From the NCBI GenBank assembly GCA_017938765.1, contig JAGBAX010000001.1, positions 1 through 39,166 of the forward strand: 39,166 nt of DNA, written 5' to 3'. Below the pieces are notes generated by a model, which was not told the origin of the DNA, did no database searches, and worked only from the letters and a program-made list of their open reading frames with translations. The position numbers and the translations under genes are program-made. This stretch comes from Alistipes sp. Lineage in GTDB: Bacteria > Bacteroidota > Bacteroidia > Bacteroidales > Rikenellaceae. Shown piece after piece: positions 25,768 through 35,255 of this stretch. The first letter of the stretch is position 1. Every line of letters starts with the position of its first letter.

Positions 25768-26973
25768 ATGACTATGAAACGACTACTAACAATCTTTGCA
25801 ATGGCAATGTTGTGCCAGAGTGCCGTGGCGCAGTTCTACACAACACAAGATTTTGAGCATGCTATTCGCTTCTTTAATCGGCCGGCGGAGCGGCGCGAGA
25901 TTATCCTGCCGACTATTGACGGGTATAGGCTCTACAAGGCTGATTTTCACACACATACAATCTACTCCGACGGCGATGTAACTCCTCGTCAGAGGGTGCG
26001 CGAGGCGTGGTATGATGGGCTTGATATTGTTGCCATTACCGACCATCTGGAGATTCGCACATACGAGAAGTTTATGCTCAAGGTGCTTGCTCCATATAGC
26101 ACAGGAAAGCCGTTTAAGTATCAGAATGCGGGTATTGCCAACAAAAAGGACAAGAGTTATCCCGTTATGGCGAACCTCAATGCGGCATATGATGAGGCGG
26201 TATATTACACCGAGCGCGAAAATCTGCCGATAATGGTTGTGCGTGGAACGGAGATTTGGCGTAACACGAAGAGCATTGGCGAGTTCAATGCGCTGTTTCT
26301 CAAGGATATAAACGCCATTTGCCACGAGGACCTCTTTGAGTCTTTCCGCAGGGTCAAAGAGCAGGGTGGAGTGATTATGCACAACCACCCAGGTTATACC
26401 CGCACAACGACCGCCATAGCCGAGGGCGAGCAGGAGCGAGCATACGCCGAGGGGTGGATAGATGGTGTGGAGGCGGTCAATAGCACGACGCTCTATCCTG
26501 ACATTATCAGCCGCTGCATTGACCGCAACCTATTTATGGCTGCCAATACAGATGCCCATAGACCTACATCGCACGACTGGCCTGCAGGTGGAGAGTTTTT
26601 CCGCACAATGACCTTCATTATGGCCAAGAGTTGCACAGAGGAGGATATCAAAGAGGCACTCAAGGCTGGTCGCACGATTGGCTACGTGGCAAACAACCTT
26701 GTGGGTAGTGAAAAGCACCTTGCAGCATTTATCAACGAGGCGGTTACTTGTCGTGTTGTGGCTGAAAACAAGAAGAAGGGCGAAGTGACATACAGTCTAA
26801 CAAACTGTTGCTCAGTGCCTTTTGTCCTGCATCGTGGAAAGAGCATACACACACTTGCCCCATTTACGACCCGTAACTTTACACTCAAAGAGGGCTCACA
26901 GCCGAGATTTGTTGTGGACAATATGTGGCACGCCAATGAGCAGCACCCGACAGTTGTGATTGCTATTGACTAA
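25768..26973 (+). CDS. Secreted PHP-domain phosphoesterase (Sb-PDE-like)
   Basis: A 401-residue protein with an N-terminal signal peptide (KRLLTIFAMAMLCQSAVA), so it should act in the periplasm. The PHP metal-binding motifs are present: FHTHTIYSDGD (His61, His63), AITDHLE, IMHNHPG and AANTDAH, in the normal order. Related Bacteroidota proteins are annotated as Sb-PDE-type phosphodiesterases. The natural substrate cannot be inferred. A C-terminal beta-rich segment (about 320-401) follows the PHP domain. Two starts are possible, ATG 25768 and ATG 25774. The second gives a more standard signal peptide, MKRLLTIF, and a slightly longer leader. The gene stands alone between a terminator and the SulP promoter. 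Confidence 0.8.
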   Translation: MTMKRLLTIFAMAMLCQSAVAQFYTTQDFEHAIRFFNRPAERREIILPTIDGYRLYKADFHTHTIYSDGDVTPRQRVREAWYDGLDIVAITDHLEIRTYEKFMLKVLAPYSTGKPFKYQNAGIANKKDKSYPVMANLNAAYDEAVYYTERENLPIMVVRGTEIWRNTKSIGEFNALFLKDINAICHEDLFESFRRVKEQGGVIMHNHPGYTRTTTAIAEGEQERAYAEGWIDGVEAVNSTTLYPDIISRCIDRNLFMAANTDAHRPTSHDWPAGGEFFRTMTFIMAKSCTEEDIKEALKAGRTIGYVANNLVGSEKHLAAFINEAVTCRVVAENKKKGEVTYSLTNCCSVPFVLHRGKSIHTLAPFTTRNFTLKEGSQPRFVVDNMWHANEQHPTVVIAID

Positions 26974-27001
26974 AAATGCACTAAATTTAGACAGCTTCAT
27001 A

Positions 27002-27031
27002 TTGTTAGAAAGTAAATCTTTACTAACTTTG
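27002..27031 (+). promoter_or_regulatory. Promoter of the SulP transporter gene
   Basis: TTG at 27002-27004, a 19-base spacer and TAACTTTG at 27024-27031, 31 bases before the ATG. Confidence 0.7.
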
Positions 27032-27062
27032 CGGCCTGTTAGGTTAAGACATTCAAACTATT

Positions 27063-28751
27063 ATGAAGAAATCTCGTTTTACAATTGACTTCCGCCCCAA
27101 GTTGTTCTCTACCTTGAAGGGTTACAACTTTGAGACCTTTACCAAGGATGCTATGGCGGGTATTATTGTAGGTATTGTTGCCATTCCACTTGCGATTGCA
27201 TTTGGTATTGCATCGGGTGTAGGCCCAACAGAGGGTCTTGTGACTGCCATTATCGCAGGTTTTCTAATCTCTGTCTTTGGTGGTTCAAAGGTGCAGATTG
27301 GTGGCCCTACAGGTGCATTTATCGTAATTATCTACGGCATCATTCAGCAGTTTGGCATCGGCGGACTTGCCATTGCAACGATTATGGCGGGCGTGATACT
27401 GGTGCTGATGGGACTCTTCCGTCTGGGTAGCGTGATTAAGTTTATGCCATACCCAATTATTGTCGGATTTACTGGAGGTATTGCTATTACCATATTCTCA
27501 ACACAGATGAACGACCTATTTGGTCTGGGCATAGAGAATGTGCCAGCGAACTTTATTGACAAGTGGGTCTGCTACTTCCAAAACATCGGCAACATAAACT
27601 GGTGGAGCGCTGCAATAGGTCTGCTGAGTATACTTATAATTATATACACCCCGAAGTTCTCAAAGAAGATTCCAGGCTCGCTGCTGGCAATTATCGTCGC
27701 TACAGCGCTCTGCTGGGTGCTTGAAAAGTATGCAGGTGTGACATCAATCTTTACTATCGGAGACCTCTACGAGTTGCCTTCTGGCCTGCCTGAGTGGAAC
27801 GTACCTGCTCTACCAGAGGGCGAGACACTATTCTCTACTATGCAGTCACTGCTGCCCGTAGCCTTTACAATCGCTATGCTGGGCGCTATAGAGTCACTGC
27901 TCTCAGCAATGGTTGCCGATGGTGTTATTGGCGACCGCCACAACTCAAATACAGAGCTTATCGGTCAGGGTATTGCAAATATCGTCGTGCCATTCTTCGG
28001 CGGTATCCCTGCTACTGGTGCTATTGCCCGCACAATGGCAAATATCAACAACGGTGGTCGCACACCTATCGCTGGTATTGTACACACTGTTGTGCTGCTC
28101 TGCGTGTTGCTCCTTCTTGGAGGTCTTGTGGGTGCTATTCCAATGCCGTGCCTTGCAGGTGTGCTGATTATGGTGTCGTACAATATGAGCGGTTGGAGAA
28201 CTATCCGATCAATGTGTCGCCAGTCTCGCTCAGATATTGCAGTGCTCTTTACAACGCTGCTACTTACAGTAATCTTTGACCTTACAATCGCTATTGAGGT
28301 GGGTCTTGTGCTCGCTGTAGTGCTCTTTATGCGCCGAATTATGGAGAATACGAGCATCTCGGTTATCAACAAGGAGCTTGAAGTTCACCACGATGGCGAG
28401 GGCGAGGATGAGAAGCTGACTATTCCTCCATTTGCTGAGGTGTACGAGATTGATGGTCCATTCTTCTTCGGTATTGCCAATAAGTTTGAGGAGATGGCCC
28501 GCACACGCTCAAAGGCGACAGTGCGAATTATCCGTATGCGTAAAGTGTCGTTTATTGATGCTACGGGATTGCACAACCTTGAGATATTTATTAGCTCTAC
28601 TCTTGAGAGTGGCCGCAAGGTTGTCCTCTCTGGTGTCAATGAGAGTGTATACCGTTCTCTGAAGCGCTCTGGTCTTGTTGCAAAGGTGGGCAAGGAGAAT
28701 GTTCAGGAGAATATCCACAAAGCCCTTAACCGCGCAGCAGAGATTTGCTAA
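27063..28751 (+). CDS. SulP-family anion transporter with STAS domain
   Basis: A 562-residue inner-membrane transporter. The N-terminal membrane region carries SulP motifs such as AGIIVGIVAIPLAIAFGIAS, FGGSKVQIGGPTGAFIVIIY and GGIPATGAIARTMANINNGG. About 10-14 helices run to residue 430. A cytoplasmic STAS domain follows at about 455-555 (FFFGIANKFEEMA and VSFIDATGLHNLEIF). SulP proteins carry sulfate, bicarbonate, C4-dicarboxylates or other anions, and the sequence alone does not decide the substrate. There are no sulfate-assimilation or carbonic-anhydrase genes nearby. Monocistronic with its own promoter and a strong shared terminator. Confidence 0.92.
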   Translation: MKKSRFTIDFRPKLFSTLKGYNFETFTKDAMAGIIVGIVAIPLAIAFGIASGVGPTEGLVTAIIAGFLISVFGGSKVQIGGPTGAFIVIIYGIIQQFGIGGLAIATIMAGVILVLMGLFRLGSVIKFMPYPIIVGFTGGIAITIFSTQMNDLFGLGIENVPANFIDKWVCYFQNIGNINWWSAAIGLLSILIIIYTPKFSKKIPGSLLAIIVATALCWVLEKYAGVTSIFTIGDLYELPSGLPEWNVPALPEGETLFSTMQSLLPVAFTIAMLGAIESLLSAMVADGVIGDRHNSNTELIGQGIANIVVPFFGGIPATGAIARTMANINNGGRTPIAGIVHTVVLLCVLLLLGGLVGAIPMPCLAGVLIMVSYNMSGWRTIRSMCRQSRSDIAVLFTTLLLTVIFDLTIAIEVGLVLAVVLFMRRIMENTSISVINKELEVHHDGEGEDEKLTIPPFAEVYEIDGPFFFGIANKFEEMARTRSKATVRIIRMRKVSFIDATGLHNLEIFISSTLESGRKVVLSGVNESVYRSLKRSGLVAKVGKENVQENIHKALNRAAEIC

Positions 28752-28762
28752 TAGGTTAGTAT

Positions 28763-28800
28763 AAAAAAGTTAGGATAGCGAGTGCTATCCTAACTTTTTA
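28763..28800. terminator. Bidirectional terminator between sulP and eno
   Basis: AAAAAGTTAGGATAGC (28764-28779) and its perfect reverse complement (28784-28799) form a 16-bp stem with loop GAGT, flanked by A and T tracts on both sides. It serves both convergent genes. Its right arm overlaps the eno stop codon. Confidence 0.93.
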
Positions 28801-30063
28801 TATACCATACTCAGCATCACGACCCAACCACTGCTCTATGCGTAGCAGGTGGTTGTACTTTGCCGTACGCTCGGAGCGCGAAAGTGAGCCGCTCTTTATC
28901 TGCCCAGAGCCAAGCGCTACGGCAATATCGGCAATAGTCGTATCCTCAGTCTCGCCAGAGCGATGAGAGATAATGGTCTTAAGGCCTGCATTTTGCGCTA
29001 TGCGCACAGCGGCAATGGTCTCGGTAAGCGTACCTATCTGGTTGGGCTTTATCAGCACAGCATTTGCCGCCCCCTTTGCAATCACACGGCGGATGCGCTT
29101 GGGGTTTGTAGCGCAGAGGTCGTCACCCACTATCTGGCATCGGTTGCCAATCTTCTCTGTAAGTAGTTGCCACCCCTGCCAGTCGTTCTCATCCAGAGGG
29201 TCTTCAACAGAGTCTATCGGATACTTATCTACAAGGTAGGCGATATAATCCACCTGCTCTGCCGTTGTGAGCTTTGCACCCGAATGCCTCTCAAAAATTC
29301 GGTAGTCATATCCGCCATCAAAAAACTCCGAAGCGGCACAATCAAGGGCAAAGGTAATCTCACTGCCAGGGTTGTAGCCCGCATCCTTTGTTGCCTTAAT
29401 CATCGTCTGCAGTATATCCTCCGTAGAGTCAAAGGCTGGCGCAAAGCCACCCTCATCACCCACCGCCGTAGAGAGTCCCCGACGACGTAGCTCCTCCTTA
29501 AGTGACTGAAAAACAGTCGTTCCCATCATCAGCGCCTCACTGAAAGATGCAGCACCAACAGGGCGAATCATAAACTCCTGAAACGCCACTGGAGAGTCCG
29601 AGTGACGACCACCATTGATAATATTGAACATCGGTATAGGCAGTATATGCGCATCCACACCTCCGATATACTGATAGAGTGGCATACGGAGCACCTTTGC
29701 TGCTAACTTTGCTACGGCGAGAGATGTTCCAAGGATGGCATTTGCGCCTAAATTGGATTTACTCTCTGTCCCATCCGTCTCAACCATTATTCGGTCAATA
29801 GTTCGCTGGTCAAAGACGCTCATACCTAAGATTTGAGGTGCTATTTGGCACTCTACACTCTTTATTGCCGACAGCACACCCTTACCCCCATAGCGAGTGC
29901 GGTCTTTGTCGCGTAGCTCTACAGCCTCATACTCGCCCGTAGATGCGCCACTGGGTACTGCTGCGCGGGCTGTAACCCCAGAGAGTGTAGAGACCTCAAC
30001 TTCAAGTGTCGGATTGGCGCGAGAATCAAGAATCTCGCGTGCATTGATTTTAGAAATTCTCAT
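28798..30063 (-). CDS. eno: Enolase (phosphopyruvate hydratase)
   Basis: A 421-residue glycolytic enzyme converting 2-phosphoglycerate to phosphoenolpyruvate. I place the start at the ATG at 30061-30063 ([19 protein letters not shown]), which is the conserved family N-terminus. The open frame extends further upstream to 30393 but runs antisense through murA and has no enolase similarity. Conserved sites: [25 protein letters not shown] and GDDLCATNP (metal ligands), LIKPNQIGT (active-site lysine) and [14 protein letters not shown] (substrate loop). It is slightly shorter than the usual 430 residues. Divergent from murA with 75 bases between start codons. I could not define its promoter. Confidence 0.96.
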   Translation of the reverse strand: MRISKINAREILDSRANPTLEVEVSTLSGVTARAAVPSGASTGEYEAVELRDKDRTRYGGKGVLSAIKSVECQIAPQILGMSVFDQRTIDRIMVETDGTESKSNLGANAILGTSLAVAKLAAKVLRMPLYQYIGGVDAHILPIPMFNIINGGRHSDSPVAFQEFMIRPVGAASFSEALMMGTTVFQSLKEELRRRGLSTAVGDEGGFAPAFDSTEDILQTMIKATKDAGYNPGSEITFALDCAASEFFDGGYDYRIFERHSGAKLTTAEQVDYIAYLVDKYPIDSVEDPLDENDWQGWQLLTEKIGNRCQIVGDDLCATNPKRIRRVIAKGAANAVLIKPNQIGTLTETIAAVRIAQNAGLKTIISHRSGETEDTTIADIAVALGSGQIKSGSLSRSERTAKYNHLLRIEQWLGRDAEYGI

Positions 30064-30090
30064 AATAGTAAAATTTGTGTTAGCTAAAAA

Positions 30091-30121
30091 TTGCAATTCT
30101 TGCACCAAAAAGTTATCTTTG
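30091..30121 (+). promoter_or_regulatory. murA operon promoter
   Basis: TTG at 30091-30093, a 20-base spacer and TATCTTTG at 30114-30121. ATG 30139 follows after a leader of about 10-12 bases, preceded by a GAGGAG ribosome-binding site. Confidence 0.7.
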
Positions 30122-30138
30122 TAAAAAAATGAGGAGTT

Positions 30139-31449
30139 ATGGCAGTATTTAAGGTTGAGGGAGGTCGTCGTCTGTCGGGCGAGATTACTCCACAAGGAGC
30201 AAAAAATGAGGCGTTGCAGATTCTCTGCGCAACACTGCTTACAAGTGAGGAGGTTGTTGTAGATAACATTCCGCAGATTCTTGATATCGTACAGCTTATA
30301 GACCTGCTGTCGGCTATGGGCGTGGAGGTTAAGCGCATAAGCGAGGAGTGCTACTCCTTTAAGGCGGCAAACATAGACCTTGACTATGTGCATAGCGAGG
30401 ACTACCTGCGTCGTTGCGCCCGCCTACGAGGCTCGGTGATGATTTTAGGCCCTATGCTCGGACGCTTTGGTGTGGGATATATGCCAAAGCCTGGTGGCGA
30501 TAAGATTGGTCGCCGTCGCCTTGATACCCACTTCCTCGGCTTCCAGAAGCTCGGTGCAGAGTTTGACTACGACAGCGCCGAGAACCTCTTTGCTGTAAGG
30601 GCAAAGGAGTTGAAGGGTTGTTATATGCTGCTTGACGAGGCCTCTGTGACAGGTACGGCAAATATTATTATGGCGGCGGTGCTTGCCAAAGGCAAGACAA
30701 CTATCTACAACGCTGCCTGCGAGCCATATATCCAGCAACTGTGCAAGATGCTCTGCCGCATGGGTGCAAAGATTTCGGGCATAGGCTCTAATCTGCTTGA
30801 GATTGAGGGCGTTGAGGCTCTTGGTGGAACAACACACCGCATGCTTCCAGATATGATTGAGGTCGGCTCATTTATCGGTATGGCAGCGATGAACCGCTCT
30901 GAGATTACCATTAAAAATGTATCGTACGACGAACTGGGTATTATCCCACAGCAGTTTGCGCGTCTGGGTATTGCTCTTGAGCGTCGTGGCGACGATATAT
31001 ATATCCCACAGCAGGACCACTACTGCGTAGAGAGCTTTATTGATGGCTCTATTATGTCGTTTGCCGATGCTCCTTGGCCAGGCCTTACACCAGACCTACT
31101 CTCTATTTTCCTTGTTGTGGCTACACAGGCAAAGGGTACGACGCTGATTCATCAGAAGATGTTTGAGAGCCGACTATTCTTTGTTGATAAGCTGATAGAT
31201 ATGGGTGCGCAGATAGTTCTTTGCGACCCTCACCGCGCCGTAGTTATCGGCCACGACCACAATATGCAGCTGCGCGCAGCACGAATGTCCTCACCTGATA
31301 TCCGCGCGGGAGTATCACTGCTTATTGCAGCGATGAGCGCAGAGGGCATCAGTACTATTCAGAATATTGAACAGATAGACCGAGGCTACCGCGACATTGA
31401 GGGCCGACTGAACGCCATCGGTGCAAACATTATCCGTATAGATGAGTAA
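30139..31449 (+). CDS. murA: UDP-N-acetylglucosamine 1-carboxyvinyltransferase with Asp in place of the active-site Cys
   Basis: A 436-residue enzyme of the first committed step of peptidoglycan synthesis, adding enolpyruvate from PEP to UDP-GlcNAc. The N-terminal GAKNEAL places the conserved Lys22/Asn23 correctly. The catalytic loop that is usually GGCAIGARPVD reads [11 protein letters not shown], so the cysteine is Asp121. Asp at this site is known in natural and engineered MurA enzymes that keep activity but resist fosfomycin. Length and other motifs are normal. The stop overlaps the next gene by 8 bases, so murA is co-transcribed with a transporter and a MurQ fusion, tying wall synthesis to amino-sugar recovery. 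Confidence 0.95.
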   Translation: MAVFKVEGGRRLSGEITPQGAKNEALQILCATLLTSEEVVVDNIPQILDIVQLIDLLSAMGVEVKRISEECYSFKAANIDLDYVHSEDYLRRCARLRGSVMILGPMLGRFGVGYMPKPGGDKIGRRRLDTHFLGFQKLGAEFDYDSAENLFAVRAKELKGCYMLLDEASVTGTANIIMAAVLAKGKTTIYNAACEPYIQQLCKMLCRMGAKISGIGSNLLEIEGVEALGGTTHRMLPDMIEVGSFIGMAAMNRSEITIKNVSYDELGIIPQQFARLGIALERRGDDIYIPQQDHYCVESFIDGSIMSFADAPWPGLTPDLLSIFLVVATQAKGTTLIHQKMFESRLFFVDKLIDMGAQIVLCDPHRAVVIGHDHNMQLRAARMSSPDIRAGVSLLIAAMSAEGISTIQNIEQIDRGYRDIEGRLNAIGANIIRIDE

Positions 31450-32896
31450 GGCGATAATTATTGCGACAATACTGGGCTACATAGCAGTACTCTTTACGGT
31501 AGCCTACATCTCTGGTCGCAGAGCAAATAATGAGGGATTTTTTGTCGGCAACCGCTCATCAAGTTGGTGGATGGTTATGCTGGCAATGGTTGGCGCGGCA
31601 ATGTCGGGCGTTACTTTTGTCTCTGTGCCAGGCATGGTTGCAGCAAGCGGATTTTCGTACTTCCAGATGGCGTTAGGCTTTATGACTGGCTATTTTGTAA
31701 TCGCCTTTGTGCTCATACCGCTATTCTACAAGCGAAATTTGGTCTCTATATATGGCTATCTTGAGGAGCGATTTGGCACGGGAGCATACAAGACTGGCGC
31801 GTGGTTCTTCTTCATCTCCAAGCTCTTAGGCGCATCAGTAAGGCTATTTCTTATCTGCGTTGTGCTGCAACTACTGCTCTTTGAGCCGTATGGACTGCCA
31901 TTCTGGGTAAATGCCGCTGTGACTGTTCTGCTTGTGCTGCTATACACCTTTCAGGGCGGTGTAAAATCTCTAATTTGGACAGATACGCTCAAGACCGTAT
32001 GCCTTGTGCTGAGCATTGTGCTCTCTATATGGTTTGTGTTAGATAGACTTGATATGCCACTCTCGGAGATGATTGCTACGGTCAAGGGTAGCGAAAGTAG
32101 CCGCATATTCTTCTTTGACGATGTGAACGACAAGCGATACTTCTTCAAGCAGTTCCTTGCAGGTATATTCTCGGTTATCGCCATGACGGGCCTTGACCAA
32201 GATATGATGCAGCGCAGTTTGGCCTGCAAAAACTACCGCGACTCGCAGAAGAACCTTGTTGTCTCGGCACTGCTTCAGACTGCGATAATCTTCGTTCTGC
32301 TTGTTCTGGGAGTGATACTCTACACCTTTGCTGCGAGGATGAATATCGCTCTGCCAGCTGGCTCGGACAATATGTTCCCGACCGTTGCCACACAGCCGAC
32401 AATGCCTATTATCGTAGGAATACTCTTTATTCTGGGTCTTGTATCATCAACCTACTCGGCTGCCGGCTCGGCACTTACTGCCCTCACAACATCCTTTACC
32501 ATTGATGTGCTCGGTGGCGCAAAGCGATATGATGACAATCGCCTGACCGTTGTTCGCAAGCGAGTGCATATCTGTATGGCGGTGGCGATGTTTGCAGTTA
32601 TCTGCGCGCTGGAAGTTGTCGGAAACTCAAATGTTATTGATGCCGTATATACACTTGCAAGTTATACTTATGGCCCAATTTTGGGACTCTTTGCCTTTGG
32701 AATCCTCACAAAGTGGAGAGTTAGGGGCAAGTATGTGGGCATTGTGGCTATTGTAGCGCCAGTGCTATGCTTTATTCTTCAGCAGAACTCCGAGGCGTGG
32801 TTTAACGGATACAAGTTCAGCTACGAGCTGCTGATTGTCAATGCCCTGATAACCTTTGTGGGGCTTATGCTACTTATTAAACGCGACAAGCAATGA
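31442..32896 (+). CDS. Sodium:solute symporter, probable amino-sugar transporter
   Basis: A 484-residue SSS-family inner-membrane protein with about 13 hydrophobic segments. Family features include YISGRRANNEGFFVGNRSSS after the first helix, MVGAAMSGVTFVSVPGMVAA, and LGLVSSTYSAAGSALTALTT in the later part. These carriers use Na+ to import sugars, sialic acid and other organic solutes. The gene overlaps murA by 8 bases, and its own stop overlaps the start of the kinase-MurQ fusion (ATGA). By context it likely imports MurNAc, GlcNAc or related wall sugars. Tannerella is known to use a dedicated inner-membrane MurNAc transporter next to a MurNAc kinase and MurQ. Substrate is inference. Confidence 0.88.
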   Translation: MSKAIIIATILGYIAVLFTVAYISGRRANNEGFFVGNRSSSWWMVMLAMVGAAMSGVTFVSVPGMVAASGFSYFQMALGFMTGYFVIAFVLIPLFYKRNLVSIYGYLEERFGTGAYKTGAWFFFISKLLGASVRLFLICVVLQLLLFEPYGLPFWVNAAVTVLLVLLYTFQGGVKSLIWTDTLKTVCLVLSIVLSIWFVLDRLDMPLSEMIATVKGSESSRIFFFDDVNDKRYFFKQFLAGIFSVIAMTGLDQDMMQRSLACKNYRDSQKNLVVSALLQTAIIFVLLVLGVILYTFAARMNIALPAGSDNMFPTVATQPTMPIIVGILFILGLVSSTYSAAGSALTALTTSFTIDVLGGAKRYDDNRLTVVRKRVHICMAVAMFAVICALEVVGNSNVIDAVYTLASYTYGPILGLFAFGILTKWRVRGKYVGIVAIVAPVLCFILQQNSEAWFNGYKFSYELLIVNALITFVGLMLLIKRDKQ

Positions 32897-34572
32897 TACT
32901 TATAGCAGATGGCGGCTCAACAAAGTGCGATTGGGCTGTGGTAGATTGTAGCGCGGGGACAATTCTCCACCGCTTCCAGAGCGAGGGACTTAATCCCTAT
33001 GCGCGTACAGAGGAGGAGATTTTGTCCACGCTTACTGTTGTTGTTGCGCCGCAAGTGGATAGTTACGACCTTAGTGCCGTACACTTCTATGGCGCAGGGG
33101 TGACACCAGAGAAGAGCAGTATAATGTGCCACCTAATTGGCAAGGTTATCTCGGCTGAGACTATCACTGCGCAGAGCGATATGGAGTGCGCAGCACGGGC
33201 TCTTGTAGGCAATGGCGAGGGCATTGTAGCAATTCTGGGCACAGGCTCTAACTCAGCATATTACAGGGGCGGGGAGAGAGTTTGTGGCGTGGCTGCATTA
33301 GGATATATCCTTGGCGATGAGGGCAGTGGAGCGGTTATCGGCCGTACGCTACTTGGCGACATCTTCAAGGGCGTTGCGCCAAAGCATATCGTAGAGCAGT
33401 TTAACGAGCAGTATGGCATCAATCAGGCCGAAGTACTGCAACGAGTATACCGAACTGAGCAGGCAAATCGCTACCTTGCTTCGTTTACTAAGTTTTTATC
33501 TGCTCGCCTTGATGATATGTATGTCTATAGCCTTGTGGAGCAGTGCTTTGAGAGCTTTGTGCGCAGAAATCTACGCCAATATCCACACCGCGACCTCTAC
33601 GCCGTAGGCTCTATAGCCTACCACTTTGAGGCTGTTCTGCGCAGGGTCGTAGAGCGCGAGGGATTCAACCTTGTGCGCGTTGTTCAATCGCCAATTGAGG
33701 CGTTGGCAGAGTACTACTCTGGCACTAACAAGGGGTGTGATACCCCTACAGAGCAACCATTTAGAAAGATTACCGAGGAGCCATCATACTACTCTGACCT
33801 TGAGAGTCTAAGCGTTAAGGAGTGCCTGCGCGCGATAAACCGCGAGGATAGTCGCGTGGCGGCGGCTGTGGAGAGGTGTTTGCCAGAGATTGAAGAGCTT
33901 GTAAGTCAGCTTATTCCGCGACTTAAACAGGGCGGAAGACTCTTCTATATGGGTGCAGGAACAAGTGGCCGCCTTGGAGTGCTTGATGCCTCGGAAGTGC
34001 CGCCAACATTCGGTATGCCTCCGACTGTGATTATCGGCATTATTGCGGGTGGAGACACCGCCCTCAGAACTCCTGTAGAGGGGGCAGAGGATGATACCGA
34101 GCAGGGGTGGCGAGACCTTGAGCCGTACAAGCCGACCCCGCTTGATACTGTTGTGGGCATTGCCGCTTCGGGAACAACGCCTTATGTTGTGGGCGTGCTA
34201 CGCAAGGCTCGCCAGTGCGGATTGCTGACAGCCTCTATAGCCTCAAACCGCAACTCACCAGCGGCTCAGGCTGCCCAGATTGCTATTGAGACGGTCGTGG
34301 GCTCAGAGTTTGTTACCGGTAGCTCGCGCATGAAGTCGGGCACAGCGCAGAAGCTGGTCCTCAATATGATTACCACAACGGCGATGATTGGTATCGGCAG
34401 AGTACGAGGTAATCGTATGGTCAATATGCAACTGACAAATCAGAAACTTCTTGACCGAGGCACGCGAATGCTTGTTGATGAGCTTGGCTTGGAGTACAAT
34501 CAGGCGCGATTGATGCTACAGCTTCACGGCTCGGTAGAGAGGGCGCGACAGTGGTATCTAACACATAAATAG
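32893..34572 (+). CDS. Amino-sugar kinase - MurQ (N-acetylmuramic acid 6-phosphate etherase) fusion
   Basis: A 559-residue bifunctional protein. Residues 1-about 285 are a BadF/BcrA/N-acetylglucosamine-kinase-type ATPase: ADGGSTKCDW at 5-14 (phosphate 1), GTGSNS at 116-121 (phosphate 2) and LGDEGSGAVIGR. Residues about 295-559 are MurQ: LESLSVKECLRAINREDSRV, the SIS-domain motif GAGTSGRLG at 354-362 followed by DASE (Glu368), GIAASGTTPYV and GSSRMKSGTAQK. The expected flow is phosphorylation of MurNAc and then ether cleavage to GlcNAc-6-phosphate and D-lactate. In most bacteria these are separate proteins. It is the last gene after murA and the symporter. The boundary shows no frameshift or stop, so the fusion looks genuine. 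Confidence 0.9.
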   Translation: MILIADGGSTKCDWAVVDCSAGTILHRFQSEGLNPYARTEEEILSTLTVVVAPQVDSYDLSAVHFYGAGVTPEKSSIMCHLIGKVISAETITAQSDMECAARALVGNGEGIVAILGTGSNSAYYRGGERVCGVAALGYILGDEGSGAVIGRTLLGDIFKGVAPKHIVEQFNEQYGINQAEVLQRVYRTEQANRYLASFTKFLSARLDDMYVYSLVEQCFESFVRRNLRQYPHRDLYAVGSIAYHFEAVLRRVVEREGFNLVRVVQSPIEALAEYYSGTNKGCDTPTEQPFRKITEEPSYYSDLESLSVKECLRAINREDSRVAAAVERCLPEIEELVSQLIPRLKQGGRLFYMGAGTSGRLGVLDASEVPPTFGMPPTVIIGIIAGGDTALRTPVEGAEDDTEQGWRDLEPYKPTPLDTVVGIAASGTTPYVVGVLRKARQCGLLTASIASNRNSPAAQAAQIAIETVVGSEFVTGSSRMKSGTAQKLVLNMITTTAMIGIGRVRGNRMVNMQLTNQKLLDRGTRMLVDELGLEYNQARLMLQLHGSVERARQWYLTHK

Positions 34573-34577
34573 ATAAA

Positions 34578-34613
34578 AAATTGTAGCTATTGCATCTGGC
34601 AATAGCTACAAAA
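34578..34613 (-). terminator. Terminator of argR (convergent with murA operon)
   Basis: TTGTAGCTATTGC (34581-34593) and GCAATAGCTACAA (34599-34611) are perfect inverted arms with a 5-base loop. The T tract (TTTTTTATC) is on the minus strand, so the primary client is argR. It may also stop the plus-strand operon. Confidence 0.85.
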
Positions 34614-34639
34614 TTAACCACATACAGTGTAAGAGCAGA

Positions 34640-35107
34640 CTAAAGAGTCTTTAGCACTGGAAAAGCCGAGTGCAACACCTCCAAAACAGCGTTATGCTCT
34701 GCACCCTCGCGCAGTACCATGATAATCGTATTGTCGCCCGCAACAGTGCCCAGGATATCCTGAGACTTGCGACTGTCTACAATAACACCAATGGCATTTG
34801 CATAACCCGACTTGGTGATAATCACTCCAAGATTACCAGAGAACTTAACCCCTAAAATTGCATCGCCCAGATTTGAAGTACCAAAATCTGCACGAGAGGC
34901 AATATGCTCAGCCGAAACATATATGTAACCCTTTTCCGGATGTGGCATCTTTGAGATATTAATCTCTTTAAAATCACGCGACAAAGTACTCTGAGTCGCA
35001 TGCACACCGTAGCGTTCTAAGTGCTGAATCAACTCCTCCTGGGAGCCAATCAACTCCTCTGCGATAATTCGCTTGATAATACTTAAACGTTCACTTTTCT
35101 TTCCCAT
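34640..35107 (-). CDS. argR: Arginine repressor ArgR
   Basis: A 155-residue transcription regulator. I choose ATG 35105-35107 (MGKKSERLSI). The 13 extra upstream codons of the open frame would include the promoter. Residues 1-70 form the winged helix: SQEELIQHLERYGVHATQST and LSRDFKEINISK. Residues 80-155 are the oligomerisation/arginine-binding domain, with GVIITKSGYANAIG and ILGTVAGDNTIIMVL. The usual arginine-binding pair is GDDT. Here the second Asp is Asn126, which may alter effector affinity. No arginine genes are in the window, so its targets lie elsewhere. Confidence 0.93.
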   Translation of the reverse strand: MGKKSERLSIIKRIIAEELIGSQEELIQHLERYGVHATQSTLSRDFKEINISKMPHPEKGYIYVSAEHIASRADFGTSNLGDAILGVKFSGNLGVIITKSGYANAIGVIVDSRKSQDILGTVAGDNTIIMVLREGAEHNAVLEVLHSAFPVLKTL

Positions 35108-35134
35108 AATTTCCAAAAAAACAACCTGTTGTTG

Positions 35135-35165
35135 CAAATTTAACAAAAATAATTTGCATAAACAA
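35135..35165 (-). promoter_or_regulatory. argR promoter
   Basis: On the minus strand TTG (35165-35163), a 20-base spacer and TAAATTTG (35142-35135), about 28 bases before the chosen ATG. This supports the shorter ArgR start. Confidence 0.65.
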
Positions 35166-35213
35166 TATAAATTAAGGAAAAAACATTAATAATTGGTATT
35201 TTTTAGTTAAATG

Positions 35214-35244
35214 TTTGCTAATTAAAAAAAACTTTCTACCTTTG
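35214..35244 (+). promoter_or_regulatory. tRNA-Val promoter
   Basis: TTTG at 35214-35217, a 19-base spacer and TACCTTTG at 35237-35244, 12 bases before the first tRNA base. Confidence 0.8.
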
Positions 35245-35255
35245 CATCCGCAATT

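Noticed and set aside
30064-30393. N-terminal extension of the enolase frame
   Set aside because: The extension runs antisense through the murA start and promoter and has no enolase similarity; [10 protein letters not shown] at 30063 is the family N-terminus.
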